Below are positions 1-8,910 of a stretch of 27,941 bases of DNA, one piece after another; position 1 is the stretch's first letter, and each line of letters begins with the position of its first letter. The stretch covers positions 1 to 27,941 of the forward strand of contig DFBM01000150.1 in NCBI GenBank assembly GCA_002366645.1, given 5' to 3'. The notes beneath the pieces are model-generated. The model saw nothing but the letters and a program-made list of their open reading frames with translations. It ran no database searches and had not been told where the DNA came from. A program made the position numbers and the translations under genes. Origin of the DNA: Rhodobacterales bacterium UBA3080. GTDB taxonomy: Bacteria > Pseudomonadota > Alphaproteobacteria > Rhodobacterales > Rhodobacteraceae.

Positions 1-1745
1 TCGTTCAAGCCGCCCAGTATCACCAGATCCGCCGACTGTACCCGCGCCTCAAGTGTTCCCAAAATCGCAATGCCCGGGTGAGGCAGAAATGCCTCCTCCC
101 GAACTTCCACGCCGTTCAATACTGACTGGAATAGCGCACGGTATTGCACGGCAGGGATGACGCCACCAAAGGCGGCCTCCTCGTTCAGCGCACCGAATGC
201 AGCCAGCGCCGCCTCTCCGGCTTCTTTCTCCCAAAGCGGTCCAGTACCTTCCTCGTCCAACCCGCGCGACAGATTCTCAGCCGCGCTTCGATGTAACACT
301 AACCAATCCGCCAAATCCATTTGCGGGGCCGCATCCAACAACGGGGTCAGTGATGCCCGAATGTCCGCGATCCAGTGCGCCTGCACTTCACCTACCGCAG
401 AAGCCCAAGTTTCCAGCGTGTGCCAGTCAATAAACGGAGCCCCGCCACGCAACACCGCCAGTTCCAGCGCCCGCGCCATTTGCAAGTGCTCCGAACGTGC
501 GTCCAAGCCACCACAGAGCGGATGCTTCAATATCGCCAACAGCCCCTCGGGTGTCAGCGGCATACCTGCCAACCCAATCAAGCGGCGCAAGAAGATACCG
601 GGTGGGGTCAGTGGCAACGGACGCCCCGCAGAATCGTCCGGCTCGATATCCCAACGCTGCAAAACCGATGCGACACGACGGGCAAGAACGCGATCGGGCG
701 TAACCAGCGCCGCCTTTTGCCCCGCCTCTGCCGCACCACGCAGACGAATAGCAATCGCTTCCGCCTCGGCGCGCGGGTTTGGCGCTTCGATCAAAGTCAA
801 ACCGCTGCAAGCCTCCGGCAGATCGGCGGTAAGCGAAGGCCCTTCGAGCAACCACTGGTCCGTCACTGGCGCGGGCCTCAGGGCCAGAGAAACCAAACGG
901 TTTCGCGTCGGTTGGGCGGGCTTCGCTGCTTGCCACACTGGCGGCACCGCTGGAAATCCAACGCTCGCGGCCAAGTTACCAAAACCGAATTGCGGATGAT
1001 CTGCCGCCGCTGACTTCCACGTCTCTACCGGCATATCATAGTCAAAACCGGGCAAAACGACTGCACCCTGTGGCAACCCTGCAACCGCCTGCATAAACAA
1101 CGCCGTCGCCCCGCGAGAACCGGTTGAACCGGCCACAATGACCGGATGTTTTGGCGGTGCCATTTCCCATAACCGAGCGTACCCCAAAGCAACCAAGCGC
1201 TGCCGTTCCTCCGGATCGGGTGCCGCTTCGGGTTTATGATTGGTCCAGTAGTTCGCCAGGATTTCCAAAAACTGCTTTGAACGCTCCCAATGGTCCGACT
1301 GCCCGCCAACTTCGATTTCAGACAGCGCCTCCATCGCCAAACCCTCGCCCTGAAAACTGTCGAGCAAAGCGCCCAGACTATCCGCCAGATCAAACACCGC
1401 CGATTCGGGGGCAACGTCAGGTTGCTGGGCGATGAACGCCGCCACCAAACGTGCAAGTATCAGCTTTCGTCGAAGAACCGGAACCGGCGCAGCAAGCGGG
1501 ATCGCCATATCGCGGGCCAAATCCGTGACCACCCGAATATCCGGCAACAACCGCGCCCCATTTTGCGACAGTAAGGCTTCAAGCCCCCGCGCCGAGCGTC
1601 GCGTATTAACGTAAATCACAACTCTGGCCAAAGCCTCTGGAGGTTGCCCCTCCAGCCGCTCCAACAACCCGTCCACAAACGCCCGCGAGAAATCCACCCC
1701 GAGGGGCAGTGCAAATACACGTGGCGATGATTGTGGTTCAAACAA
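1..1745 (-). CDS. addB: Double-strand break repair protein AddB (C-terminal part missing)
   Basis: This is the N-terminal 581 residues of AddB, the nuclease/helicase-like partner of AddA in recombinational repair of double-strand breaks. The minus frame is open without a stop from 1799 to the window edge. It begins LFEPQSSPRVFALPLGVDF, continues with VIYVNTRRSARGLEALL, and has the VAGSTGSRGATALFMQAV segment where a Walker A-like motif sits. This agrees with my recollection of alphaproteobacterial AddB (TIGR02786). The C-terminal nuclease and iron-sulfur region lies outside the window. No ATG is available upstream of the conserved start, so I chose TTG at 1745, which gives MFEP and has GAAGG 8 nt upstream. 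GTG at 1772 is the alternative. The gene follows tsaE by 54 nt, in the same frame. Identity is secure; the start is less so. Confidence 0.9.
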   Translation of the reverse strand, partial: MFEPQSSPRVFALPLGVDFSRAFVDGLLERLEGQPPEALARVVIYVNTRRSARGLEALLSQNGARLLPDIRVVTDLARDMAIPLAAPVPVLRRKLILARLVAAFIAQQPDVAPESAVFDLADSLGALLDSFQGEGLAMEALSEIEVGGQSDHWERSKQFLEILANYWTNHKPEAAPDPEERQRLVALGYARLWEMAPPKHPVIVAGSTGSRGATALFMQAVAGLPQGAVVLPGFDYDMPVETWKSAAADHPQFGFGNLAASVGFPAVPPVWQAAKPAQPTRNRLVSLALRPAPVTDQWLLEGPSLTADLPEACSGLTLIEAPNPRAEAEAIAIRLRGAAEAGQKAALVTPDRVLARRVASVLQRWDIEPDDSAGRPLPLTPPGIFLRRLIGLAGMPLTPEGLLAILKHPLCGGLDARSEHLQMARALELAVLRGGAPFIDWHTLETWASAVGEVQAHWIADIRASLTPLLDAAPQMDLADWLVLHRSAAENLSRGLDEEGTGPLWEKEAGEAALAAFGALNEEAAFGGVIPAVQYRALFQSVLNGVEVREEAFLPHPGIAILGTLEARVQSADLVILGGLN

Positions 1746-1799
1746 TTGACGTACCTTCAAAATCTCCGCCACCTGAATGGTTTTGCGGTCGCGTAATTC

Positions 1800-2270
1800 T
1801 TAAAAAATCTTACCCAGCCAGTCCCAATCGGCTCCGACGGTGATCAGTTCCAAAACCCGTACATCCGTTTCGGGATCCGGCATCGTAAACGTTAAATCCA
1901 GATGCCGCGAGGGCCGCGCAACGCCTAATCGATCCGGCCATTCTACCAGCGTAATCGCGGTTTCAAATGCGTCCTCAAGGCCAAGCTCAACCAACTCATC
2001 AACATGCGACAGACGGTATAAATCCGTATGCCAGACCTCTCCAGCCGATGTTTCATAAACTTGTACCAGTGTGAATGTCGGTGACGGCACATCCTCGACC
2101 GCTCCGTCTTTTGCCATTAACGCCTGAATAATCGAGCGCGCGAAATGGGTCTTGCCAGCCCCGACGGGACCCGCAAGCAAAAGGCAATCCCCGGCTGTCA
2201 GATGGTCCGAGAACGCCTCCGCCAATCGGGTGGCATCCTCAGCAGTTGCGAGTATTTTGGTATAATTCAA
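1800..2270 (-). CDS. tsaE: tRNA threonylcarbamoyladenosine biosynthesis ATPase TsaE
   Basis: TsaE is the small ATPase that works with TsaB and TsaD to place the threonylcarbamoyl group on A37 of ANN-decoding tRNAs in the cytoplasm. The 156-residue length is normal. The Walker A GPVGAGKT is at residues 34-41, followed by PSPTFTLVQVYE, then HTDLYRL and LVEWPDRL, all family landmarks. The start is TTG at 2270. The frame is open upstream back to the lolA stop, but that stretch holds no ATG or GTG, and the family N-terminus fits a start here. No good ribosome binding site is visible. The gene sits between lolA (69 nt upstream) and addB (54 nt downstream), probably in one transcript. Confidence 0.93.
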   Translation of the reverse strand: MNYTKILATAEDATRLAEAFSDHLTAGDCLLLAGPVGAGKTHFARSIIQALMAKDGAVEDVPSPTFTLVQVYETSAGEVWHTDLYRLSHVDELVELGLEDAFETAITLVEWPDRLGVARPSRHLDLTFTMPDPETDVRVLELITVGADWDWLGKIF

Positions 2271-2339
2271 AAGCCCAGCCCAATCGAAACGGTTAGCCCC
2301 CGATTCTGGACGCTGAGGCGCGCAAAAACAAGCCCTGCT

Positions 2340-2954
2340 TTAGCCGCCGTTTTCCAGCTCGCGAATAGTTAGCGGAATGCTGAACAGCGCACTACTTAGC
2401 GAGATATCAGTGCTCAACGGACCAAGCCGGACTGTCGACTGCAATCCCGAGCCTTCCGTTACAATCCATTCCACCAGTGCCATCGGTTCGCGATCAAAAA
2501 TCATCTTGATCGTGCCATTCCCCGGTTCGTCGGGATCAAACATGGTCAGATGAATCTCGGCACTGCTGGCTTCCAACAATTGAACGAACTTCGAACGCCT
2601 GATGTCGATTTCCGGTCGCGCAAGCAAGGACAACGGCGTGCTGTTTTGCGGATAGCGCTGCGGACCACGGTTCGACTTTCTGTCAAAAACCGCCAGAGCA
2701 CTTCCATCCGCAACCAACAACGCTGGCGAGGGCGGATCGTATTCAAACCGCATCTTGCCGGGCTTTTTGAGATAGAACGTCCCCGCTACCGTAGAGCCAT
2801 CGGCGCTTTCCTGTGTGAAGCGGGCGGTCACGGATTGCAGGCTGTTCAAATAAGCATTCAGCTCGTCAACAACAGCATTTTGGGCGCTGGCAAATGTGCC
2901 AAACGAGACCAACGAAAGGGCGCCTAGCGCCGTGATAAAAAAGCGTCTGTTCAT
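2340..2954 (-). CDS. lolA: Outer-membrane lipoprotein carrier protein LolA family
   Basis: LolA is the periplasmic chaperone that carries lipoproteins from the LolCDE transporter to the outer membrane. After the signal peptide come VTARFTQESADGSTVAGTFYLKKPG-type segments and KMRFEYDPPSPALLVADG, both typical of the LolA beta-barrel fold. The mature protein is near 180 residues, as expected. I chose ATG at 2954, which puts MNRRFFITALG at the front of a clean signal peptide ending ASA/QN. A GTG at 2969 would add five residues. The RRFF near the start resembles a twin-arginine motif but could equally be an ordinary Sec n-region. The gene follows ftsK by 67 nt. In some alphaproteobacteria LolA diverges in sequence, so the family call is firmer than the exact role. 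Confidence 0.88.
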   Translation of the reverse strand: MNRRFFITALGALSLVSFGTFASAQNAVVDELNAYLNSLQSVTARFTQESADGSTVAGTFYLKKPGKMRFEYDPPSPALLVADGSALAVFDRKSNRGPQRYPQNSTPLSLLARPEIDIRRSKFVQLLEASSAEIHLTMFDPDEPGNGTIKMIFDREPMALVEWIVTEGSGLQSTVRLGPLSTDISLSSALFSIPLTIRELENGG

Positions 2955-3021
2955 AGGTTTAACATACACTCTACGTCTAGGTTTTCAAACCCGTCGTCGC
3001 ACTATCGGCGGATAATGGCGA

Positions 3022-5625
3022 CTACTGTATTTCAGGCACCAGAATTTCGCGTTTGCCCACGTGGTTGGCTTGGCTAACCACGCCATTGTCTTCCATCTCT
3101 TCGACGATCTTCGCGGCCTTGTTGTAGCCGATCGAAAGCTTGCGCTGGATATAAGACGTCGAGCACTTCCGGTCGCGCGCTACAATCTGCACCGCCTGAT
3201 CGTAAAGTGCATCTTCACCACCTGTATTGCCTCCAAGACCCAACAGCGCGTCGACATTCGCCTCCGCCTCTCCCTCCGGTCCTTCGACAACGCCGGAAAC
3301 ATAGGTCGGCTCACCCTGAGCCTTAAGGAACTTCACAATTTCCTCGACCTCTTCGTCCGAAACGAACGGTCCGTGCACACGGGTAACTTTGCCGCCACCG
3401 GCCATATACAGCATGTCACCCATGCCCAGCAGTTGTTCCGCACCCATCTCGCCCAAAATCGTCCGGCTATCGATTTTCGAGGTCACCTGAAACGAAATCC
3501 GCGTCGGGAAGTTAGCCTTGATCGTGCCGGTAATCACGTCAACCGAAGGTCGCTGCGTCGCCATAATCAAGTGGATCCCCGAGGCACGCGCCATCTGCGC
3601 CAAGCGCATAATACAGGCCTCGATCTCCTTACCTGCCACCATCATCAAATCGGCCATCTCGTCGACGATGACAACAATGTACGGCATGGTTTCGGGTGTA
3701 AACTCCTCGGTCTCGAACACCGGTTCGCCGGTCGCGTCGTCAAATCCCGTCTGGATGGTACGTTTAAAACCCTCACCCTTGGCCAGCGCGTCCTTCACGC
3801 GGCCATTATATCCATCGATATTCCGCACGCCCATTTTGGACATCTTGCGATACCGCTCTTCCATTTCCGCCACAGCCCATTTCAGGGCAACCACGGCCTT
3901 TTTCGGGTCCGTTACAACAGGCGACAGCAGATGCGGAATGCCGTCGTAAACCGACAGCTCCAACATTTTCGGATCGACCATGATCATCCGGCATTCCTGT
4001 GGGCTGAGTGTATACAGCAGCGACAGGATCATCGTGTTGATCCCCACCGATTTACCCGAACCCGTCGTACCCGCAATCAACAAATGCGGCATCTTCGCGA
4101 GGTTGGCCACGATCGGCTCCCCGCCGATATCCTTGCCCAACGCCAACGGAAGCTGGTATTTGCTATCACCGTACTCCGCCGAAGAAATGATCTCGCGGAA
4201 CAGCACCATCTCGCGATGGTCATTCGGCAGCTCGATCCCGATAACCGAACGGCCCGGAATAGTTGAAACACGCGCCGCAAGGGCTGACATCGAGCGCGCA
4301 ATATCGTCCGCCAGACCGATAACACGGCTGGCCTTCAGCCCCGCAGTCGGCTCCAACTCGTACATTGTGACCACCGGACCGGGGCGCACTTTGACGATCT
4401 CGCCTTTAACGCCGTAATCCTCCAGCACGTTCTCCAGCATCCGCGCGTTTTCATTCAACGCCTCGTCACTCAGCGTATGCCGGACGATCTGCGTTGGATT
4501 TGCCAGATAGGAAAGCGGAGGTGTCTCGTACCCGTCCTCTTTCGGCTCCAGCGCCAAACTCGGCTGCTCTTCTTTGCGTGCCCGCGTCGATTTCGCAGTC
4601 TTCTTCGGCGTCGGGTGCTGCACGCGTGGCACAGGTTTGCTCAATATCATCGGCCCCGTATCAACGACTTCGTCACTGTCTTCCGGACGTTCAATTATCG
4701 CAGTGTCGCCTTCACGATGTACGCCGCCAAGCGCCGGCACCCCGCCTGTTTTGCGCGCACGCACGGCCGCCGAAATTCTGGCGCTTAGACGGTCGTCAAC
4801 CTGAACGGATTCCCCTTCAACCACATCCGAAGAAATCCGTACCTCGCCAACCTCGCGCCGCTCCGCCGCTTCCGCCACCCGAACCCGCCGGTTTTCGCGT
4901 GCTTTCTTGGCGGTCTCCATACCTTTGACGCCAAGGAACGCCAGAACAGCATATATTCCGGCGGTAAACTTGACCGTAATCCAGCGCAGCCCGAAATAGG
5001 CCGACACGAACCCGCGCCACACGCCTTTGAAAAAGGTCTTATACTCCGACCAGCTCACACCTAGAACATGCGCGCCAAAAACAATCGTGAGCAGCGCCAG
5101 AACTACCGTCAAAACCTTCAGGCTAATATCCAGAGCCATCGGTATGATCGGCAATATAGCCCCCAGAACTATATCCCCGAGCTTACCGCCAAGACCGTAT
5201 TCAAACCCCCAACCCGCTGGTGGAACATGTGTGGCCACAAACACCGCAGAAAGCGCAATTGCCAAAGGTGCAAAAATCGCCCGCCAGAGCGCACGCTCCT
5301 GTCCGCGATGGAAAACCAATCGGCCACCCCAAACAATAAAACTCAGCGCCACGCCATAACCAGCCCAGCCCAACGCCTTATGCAACGGGTCCGCTATGTA
5401 TGATCCAACAACGCCCAAGGCATTTTCTGCCGCACGATCCGTCGCGGTCGAGAAGCTCGGGTCGGTTTCAGTGTAGGTCCACAGCAACGCCGCAAAGGCC
5501 AGCCCTACAAGAACCAGCAAGAACCCGAGCGCCTCGGAGCCACGCTTGCGCAACTTTGCCTCCGTCTTGGATTCCACCAGACGTTTTCTGCTTTTCGACT
5601 TACCGCGCGTTGCTGCCTTGGCCAT
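3022..5625 (-). CDS. ftsK: DNA translocase FtsK
   Basis: FtsK anchors at the division septum and pumps chromosome ends toward dif, where it activates XerCD. The 867-residue protein has N-terminal membrane segments at about 33-52, 86-104, 113-133 and 150-190. A charged linker runs to about 370, followed by the RecA-type motor with Walker A GTTGSGKS near 519-526 and a Walker B VVIVDEMADLMM near 648. The C-terminal gamma winged helix (about 800-865) contains CSTSYIQRKLSIGYNKAA, which reads KOPS. The linker is much shorter than in E. coli, as is usual for alphaproteobacteria. The gene starts 8 nt after the aminotransferase stop, so the two are very likely co-transcribed. Reading frame and motifs are intact. 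Confidence 0.97.
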   Translation of the reverse strand: MAKAATRGKSKSRKRLVESKTEAKLRKRGSEALGFLLVLVGLAFAALLWTYTETDPSFSTATDRAAENALGVVGSYIADPLHKALGWAGYGVALSFIVWGGRLVFHRGQERALWRAIFAPLAIALSAVFVATHVPPAGWGFEYGLGGKLGDIVLGAILPIIPMALDISLKVLTVVLALLTIVFGAHVLGVSWSEYKTFFKGVWRGFVSAYFGLRWITVKFTAGIYAVLAFLGVKGMETAKKARENRRVRVAEAAERREVGEVRISSDVVEGESVQVDDRLSARISAAVRARKTGGVPALGGVHREGDTAIIERPEDSDEVVDTGPMILSKPVPRVQHPTPKKTAKSTRARKEEQPSLALEPKEDGYETPPLSYLANPTQIVRHTLSDEALNENARMLENVLEDYGVKGEIVKVRPGPVVTMYELEPTAGLKASRVIGLADDIARSMSALAARVSTIPGRSVIGIELPNDHREMVLFREIISSAEYGDSKYQLPLALGKDIGGEPIVANLAKMPHLLIAGTTGSGKSVGINTMILSLLYTLSPQECRMIMVDPKMLELSVYDGIPHLLSPVVTDPKKAVVALKWAVAEMEERYRKMSKMGVRNIDGYNGRVKDALAKGEGFKRTIQTGFDDATGEPVFETEEFTPETMPYIVVIVDEMADLMMVAGKEIEACIMRLAQMARASGIHLIMATQRPSVDVITGTIKANFPTRISFQVTSKIDSRTILGEMGAEQLLGMGDMLYMAGGGKVTRVHGPFVSDEEVEEIVKFLKAQGEPTYVSGVVEGPEGEAEANVDALLGLGGNTGGEDALYDQAVQIVARDRKCSTSYIQRKLSIGYNKAAKIVEEMEDNGVVSQANHVGKREILVPEIQ

Positions 5626-5633
5626 ACCTGAAA

Positions 5634-6848
5634 CTATTCCCCCAAACCCATCTCGTGACCGAGATGGTCGCGGATCGCATAAAGCCCCCGCTCAATTTCT
5701 TTTTCGTCTGCTACCAAGGCTACTCGAAAATACTCGGCTCCCGGATTGCCACCACCCAAACGCGGATCGTTTGGACGCGACAGATATTCCCCGGGAAGAA
5801 CCCTAACTCCGGCCTCTTTCCACAACTTCAAAGCGGCCGCTTCACCGTCCCCAGCCTTTAGCCACAGGAAAAATCCGGCTTGCGGGCTGTTGTATCCACC
5901 CAAGTTTCCCAGAATACGGTCCGAAATGTCAAATTTTCGTTGATAGAGCGTGCGATTTTTTACGACATGCCCCTCGTCCGACCACACCGCCGCGCTAACC
6001 ATCTGGATTGGAAGCGGCACTGGCGCGCCTGTATAATTTCGCAATTGCTTCATCGCGGCGATGGAGTTTTTACCACCCGCCGCAAATCCGCTCCGTAGTC
6101 CGGGCAAGTTGGAACGCTTGGAAAGCGAATGGAAAACGACAACCCGTTCGGGGTCAGCATCCATCTCTTCCGCCGCCGTCAGCGCACCCGTTGGTGGCGT
6201 ATCGCGGTAAATTTCGGAATAGCACTCGTCGGCAAAAACACGGAAATCGTGCTTTTCACCCAGCGCAATCAGGTCTTTCCAATAATCTTTGCTGGCCACC
6301 GCGCCCTGAGGGTTCGAAGGCGAACACATGTAGACAATCGCTGTGCGGTCCAACAAGCCCTTCGGAACCGACGCGAAATCCGGTAAGAAGCCGTTTTCTT
6401 CGGGCGCAGGTACAAACACGGGCTCAGCCCCGGCCGACAACGCCGCCACCATATAGCATTGGTAAAACGGGTTCGGCAGCAACACGACCGGCTTTTGCCC
6501 GTTCTTTTCCTCGGGACAGAGCGCAAGGGCGGCGTTGAACAACCCCTCCCGCGTGCCATTCAGGTTAAGAACGTTCTGGTCAGGGTCAACAGGTTTTAGG
6601 TCAAACCGGTTCTCCAACCACCGCGCAATCGCCCCGCGCAACCCAGGTGCGCCGTCGTTTGGCGGGTACTTATTGAAACCATCCGCATGGCGCAGCAGTA
6701 ATTCCGGCACAAAGTCGGGAAACTTGTGCTTCGGCTCGCCGATCGACATATGCAAAACCTCGCCGCCCGCTGGATGTGGGTCCAGTAAAGCGCGCAAACG
6801 CGGGAAAGCATATTCCGGCAGGTTTGAAAACCGTTTGGGATACTGCAT
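5634..6848 (-). CDS. dapC: PLP-dependent aminotransferase, DapC-like (succinyldiaminopimelate transaminase)
   Basis: This is a fold-type I aminotransferase of 404 residues. PSNPQG (177-182), ADECYSE (207-213, with the PLP-contacting Asp208 and Tyr210) and HSLSKRSNLPGLRSGF with the PLP lysine at K244 are all present. The HSLSKRSNLPGLRSG string and the N-terminal YPKRFSNLPEYAFPRLRALLD are what I recall for DapC-type enzymes, which transaminate N-succinyl-2-amino-6-ketopimelate in the lysine and diaminopimelate pathway. Activity on another amino acid cannot be excluded from sequence alone. GAGG lies 5 nt before the ATG. The gene leads the run with ftsK, linking a cell-wall precursor enzyme with the division translocase. 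Confidence 0.85.
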   Translation of the reverse strand: MQYPKRFSNLPEYAFPRLRALLDPHPAGGEVLHMSIGEPKHKFPDFVPELLLRHADGFNKYPPNDGAPGLRGAIARWLENRFDLKPVDPDQNVLNLNGTREGLFNAALALCPEEKNGQKPVVLLPNPFYQCYMVAALSAGAEPVFVPAPEENGFLPDFASVPKGLLDRTAIVYMCSPSNPQGAVASKDYWKDLIALGEKHDFRVFADECYSEIYRDTPPTGALTAAEEMDADPERVVVFHSLSKRSNLPGLRSGFAAGGKNSIAAMKQLRNYTGAPVPLPIQMVSAAVWSDEGHVVKNRTLYQRKFDISDRILGNLGGYNSPQAGFFLWLKAGDGEAAALKLWKEAGVRVLPGEYLSRPNDPRLGGGNPGAEYFRVALVADEKEIERGLYAIRDHLGHEMGLGE

Positions 6849-6876
6849 ATCTGCCTCATACGGGGTCTAATCGCCC

Positions 6877-6882
6877 CTTATA
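6877..6882 (-). promoter_or_regulatory. Possible -10 element for the dapC-ftsK-lolA-tsaE-addB run
   Basis: TATAAG on the minus strand lies about 29 nt before the dapC-like start. No good -35 hexamer stands at 16-18 bp, so this is a weak call made mainly because the longest run of genes in the window needs a promoter in this gap. A 4-bp GGGG/CCCC stem follows it at about 6862-6877. Confidence 0.22.
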
Positions 6883-6891
6883 GTGTTGAGT

Positions 6892-6945
6892 TTACAGCGA
6901 AGCTGCTCTCAGGTCCAGTGTCCACTGCGAAAGTTCGGAAGCCAT
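6892..6945 (-). other. Candidate 17-codon leader ORF upstream of dapC
   Basis: A minus-strand ATG at 6945 opens a frame of 17 residues (MASELSQWTLDLRAASL) ending in TAA, and GAGG stands 5 nt before the ATG, a better ribosome binding site than many real genes here have. It lies in the gap between the kinase-like gene and the dapC-like gene. I do not recognise the peptide. It has no run of one amino acid that would mark a classical attenuator. It may be a leader peptide, a small gene or chance. Confidence 0.2.
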
Positions 6946-6959
6946 CGTTTCCTCGCCTT

Positions 6960-7508
6960 TTACTTGACCAGATATCCGAATGCAGCATCGAGGCTCTCAC
7001 GGTAACTTTCACCCGTGTCGAAAAACGCAACGTTGGCGGCAGCGGCCGCCTGTTTATCCATCACCGATATCTCGTGGTGGCGGATAATATGGTTACGCTG
7101 GTATTCCGCGCTCTCTCCCTTAAGCCAATTGTTAGCGATCGACGGGTATTCAAGCATGTCAGACAGTTTCTGCTCCCACGGCGTTTCTGGATACCCAAGC
7201 ACACAACCCGTAACATCCGGTGCCTCATCCATCATCTTGCGGATAAACGCAGGGCGCAGATACACCCCCTCCAAGACATAAGGCATCCCGCAATAGCGGA
7301 TATTCTCGACCATCGGTGCCAATACATTCTCTAGGTTGGCCGCGACCTCGACATCGTCCCGCTCATTTGCATACTCGCTGAAGCCCGCACCCCGCAGCCC
7401 CATCATAAGGACGTCAAGACTAAGATACGGGACTTTCTTCTCCTCCAGCAACCGAAGCGCGAGGGAAGTCTTTCCGCTTCGGCTCGCCCCTCCGATCAGA
7501 TAAATCAC
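6960..7508 (-). CDS. P-loop NTPase / kinase-like protein
   Basis: This 182-residue protein begins with a strand-loop-helix MIYLIGGASRSGKTS whose Walker A GASRSGKT spans residues 7-14. It resembles small nucleoside or sugar kinases and 2-phosphoglycerate-kinase-like proteins. No transmembrane segment or extra domain is visible. The substrate is unknown. It starts with GTG at 7508, whose GTGA overlaps the amidase stop by 4 nt, so translation is probably coupled to the amidase. I do not recognise a specific family name and infer only ATP or GTP binding with probable phosphoryl transfer. Confidence 0.8.
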   Translation of the reverse strand: MIYLIGGASRSGKTSLALRLLEEKKVPYLSLDVLMMGLRGAGFSEYANERDDVEVAANLENVLAPMVENIRYCGMPYVLEGVYLRPAFIRKMMDEAPDVTGCVLGYPETPWEQKLSDMLEYPSIANNWLKGESAEYQRNHIIRHHEISVMDKQAAAAANVAFFDTGESYRESLDAAFGYLVK

Positions 7509-8836
7509 CCGCGCACGACCTCTTCCATGGCCGCACCCAAACGCAGCAATTTTGCTTCGGCGAACGGTTCACATAACGCCGTGATCCCGCAGGTCGGTGT
7601 ATCGGTTGGCAAAGTCAGCCCGCACAACCCCATCTGACTGCCGATACGTGTGTTGCGCAGGGCCAGCAGGTTTTCCTTGATGAAATAGTCATGGTCTGAC
7701 AGCAGCCGCTCAATGTTAGGCGGCAAAATTGGCGACGAGGGGACGAGCACCGCGTCAAATCCGGCCGTTGCTTCAAGGTATGCTGCACGCAGCTGTCTTA
7801 GCCGCTGCCAGCTTTCGATAAACTCCACCGCCGAATATGCCGCGCCTGCACGGAAACGTTCACGCACGGGCGGGAACATCGCGTCGGGATTGGCTTCGAT
7901 TTCGGTATGCCATTGGGCGTAGGCCTCGGAAGTGAACAAACACCCAGCCAAATCCATAGCCTCCGCAACCTCGGAGATTTCACCGCGAACAATTTCGGCA
8001 CCCGCTGCTTGCAGACGCGCGACGGCAGCTTCAAAAGCAGCCAAAGGCTCGGGCCGGCAATCCGGCAATGCAACCGTTTCGAGCACCAAAAACCGTTTGC
8101 CCGTGACGGTGGCGCCCGACAAGTCGGGCGCGGGTTCGCCAGCCATAACCGCTGTCAGCTCCGCGGCGTCTTCCACCGAACGGCATAACGGACCGACGGT
8201 ATCGAAACTCTCGCAGAGCGGCACGACCCCCTCGGTCGACAAGTATCCAAGTGTTGTTTTCAACCCGACCATATCATTCCAGACCGACGGCAATCGCACC
8301 GAGCCACCTGTGTCCGACCCGATTCCCGCCGCAGCAAGTCCAAACGCCACCGACGTTGCAGCACCCGAAGACGAGCCGCCGGCCACAAGATCCGGATTGG
8401 TTGAATTCGGCGGCGTTTCCGTCACAGCATTCAAACCTAGGCCCGAAAACGCCAACTCCGTCATATGTGTCTTGCCCAGACAAACCAGACCGGCCCGCGT
8501 CGCATTCTGCAATACCCGCGCATCTGTAGACGGCACCCGCCCCTTCAACAACGCGCTTCCCGCTTCGGTCACAACCCCGGCAGTGTCGTACAAATCCTTC
8601 CAGCTGATCGGCACCCCGTCCAGCAACCCGCGCCGCACGCCCGCTTTCGCCCGCTCGGACGCCGCTTTTGCCTCCGCCCGCGCGCGATCCACCGTTAACC
8701 TTGCATAAATCCGGTCCCGATATTCATGCGCCCCGATTGCCTCGAGATAGGCCTCGCAAAGGTCAACCGGATCGATTTCCCCCGCGCCAATCGCCCGCCC
8801 CAGATCACACGCCGTCATTTTCAGCCAATCAGCCAT
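7505..8836 (-). CDS. Amidase signature family hydrolase
   Basis: This is a 443-residue amidase signature enzyme using a Ser-cisSer-Lys triad. The lysine is K80 in GVPISWKDLYD, the cis-serine lies in AGGSSSGAA (155-156), and the nucleophile is S179 in GSDTGGSVRLPS. Such enzymes cleave amides; the family includes GatA, but no gatB or gatC is nearby and the protein is shorter than usual GatA, so a catabolic or general amidase is more likely. I chose ATG at 8836 because GGAGG lies 5-6 nt upstream; the ATG at 8854 would put that GGAGG inside the coding region. It is divergent from the ubiH-family gene across a 74-nt gap and overlaps the kinase-like gene downstream. Confidence 0.9.
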   Translation of the reverse strand: MADWLKMTACDLGRAIGAGEIDPVDLCEAYLEAIGAHEYRDRIYARLTVDRARAEAKAASERAKAGVRRGLLDGVPISWKDLYDTAGVVTEAGSALLKGRVPSTDARVLQNATRAGLVCLGKTHMTELAFSGLGLNAVTETPPNSTNPDLVAGGSSSGAATSVAFGLAAAGIGSDTGGSVRLPSVWNDMVGLKTTLGYLSTEGVVPLCESFDTVGPLCRSVEDAAELTAVMAGEPAPDLSGATVTGKRFLVLETVALPDCRPEPLAAFEAAVARLQAAGAEIVRGEISEVAEAMDLAGCLFTSEAYAQWHTEIEANPDAMFPPVRERFRAGAAYSAVEFIESWQRLRQLRAAYLEATAGFDAVLVPSSPILPPNIERLLSDHDYFIKENLLALRNTRIGSQMGLCGLTLPTDTPTCGITALCEPFAEAKLLRLGAAMEEVVRG

Positions 8837-8910
8837 AAATCCCTCCAAATACATTTGGCCACACGCTAATCCGATATGGACAAACCCGCAATCGCGAGCA
8901 TAGTAGAAAT

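Noticed and set aside
157..999. 280-residue plus-strand ORF opposite addB
   Set aside because: It is rich in Ser, Arg, Pro and Ala without domain-like pattern, and the opposite strand carries a clear AddB frame.
3061..4266. 401-residue plus-strand ORF opposite ftsK
   Set aside because: Composition is His- and Arg-rich and it lies wholly over the FtsK motor coding region; a shadow frame.
7932..8708. 258-residue plus-strand ORF opposite the amidase
   Set aside because: Low-complexity Ala/Ser/Pro translation over an intact amidase signature gene.
8837..8910. Shared promoter between amidase and ubiH-family gene
   Set aside because: I found no -35/-10 pair with sensible spacing on either strand, although promoters must lie nearby.
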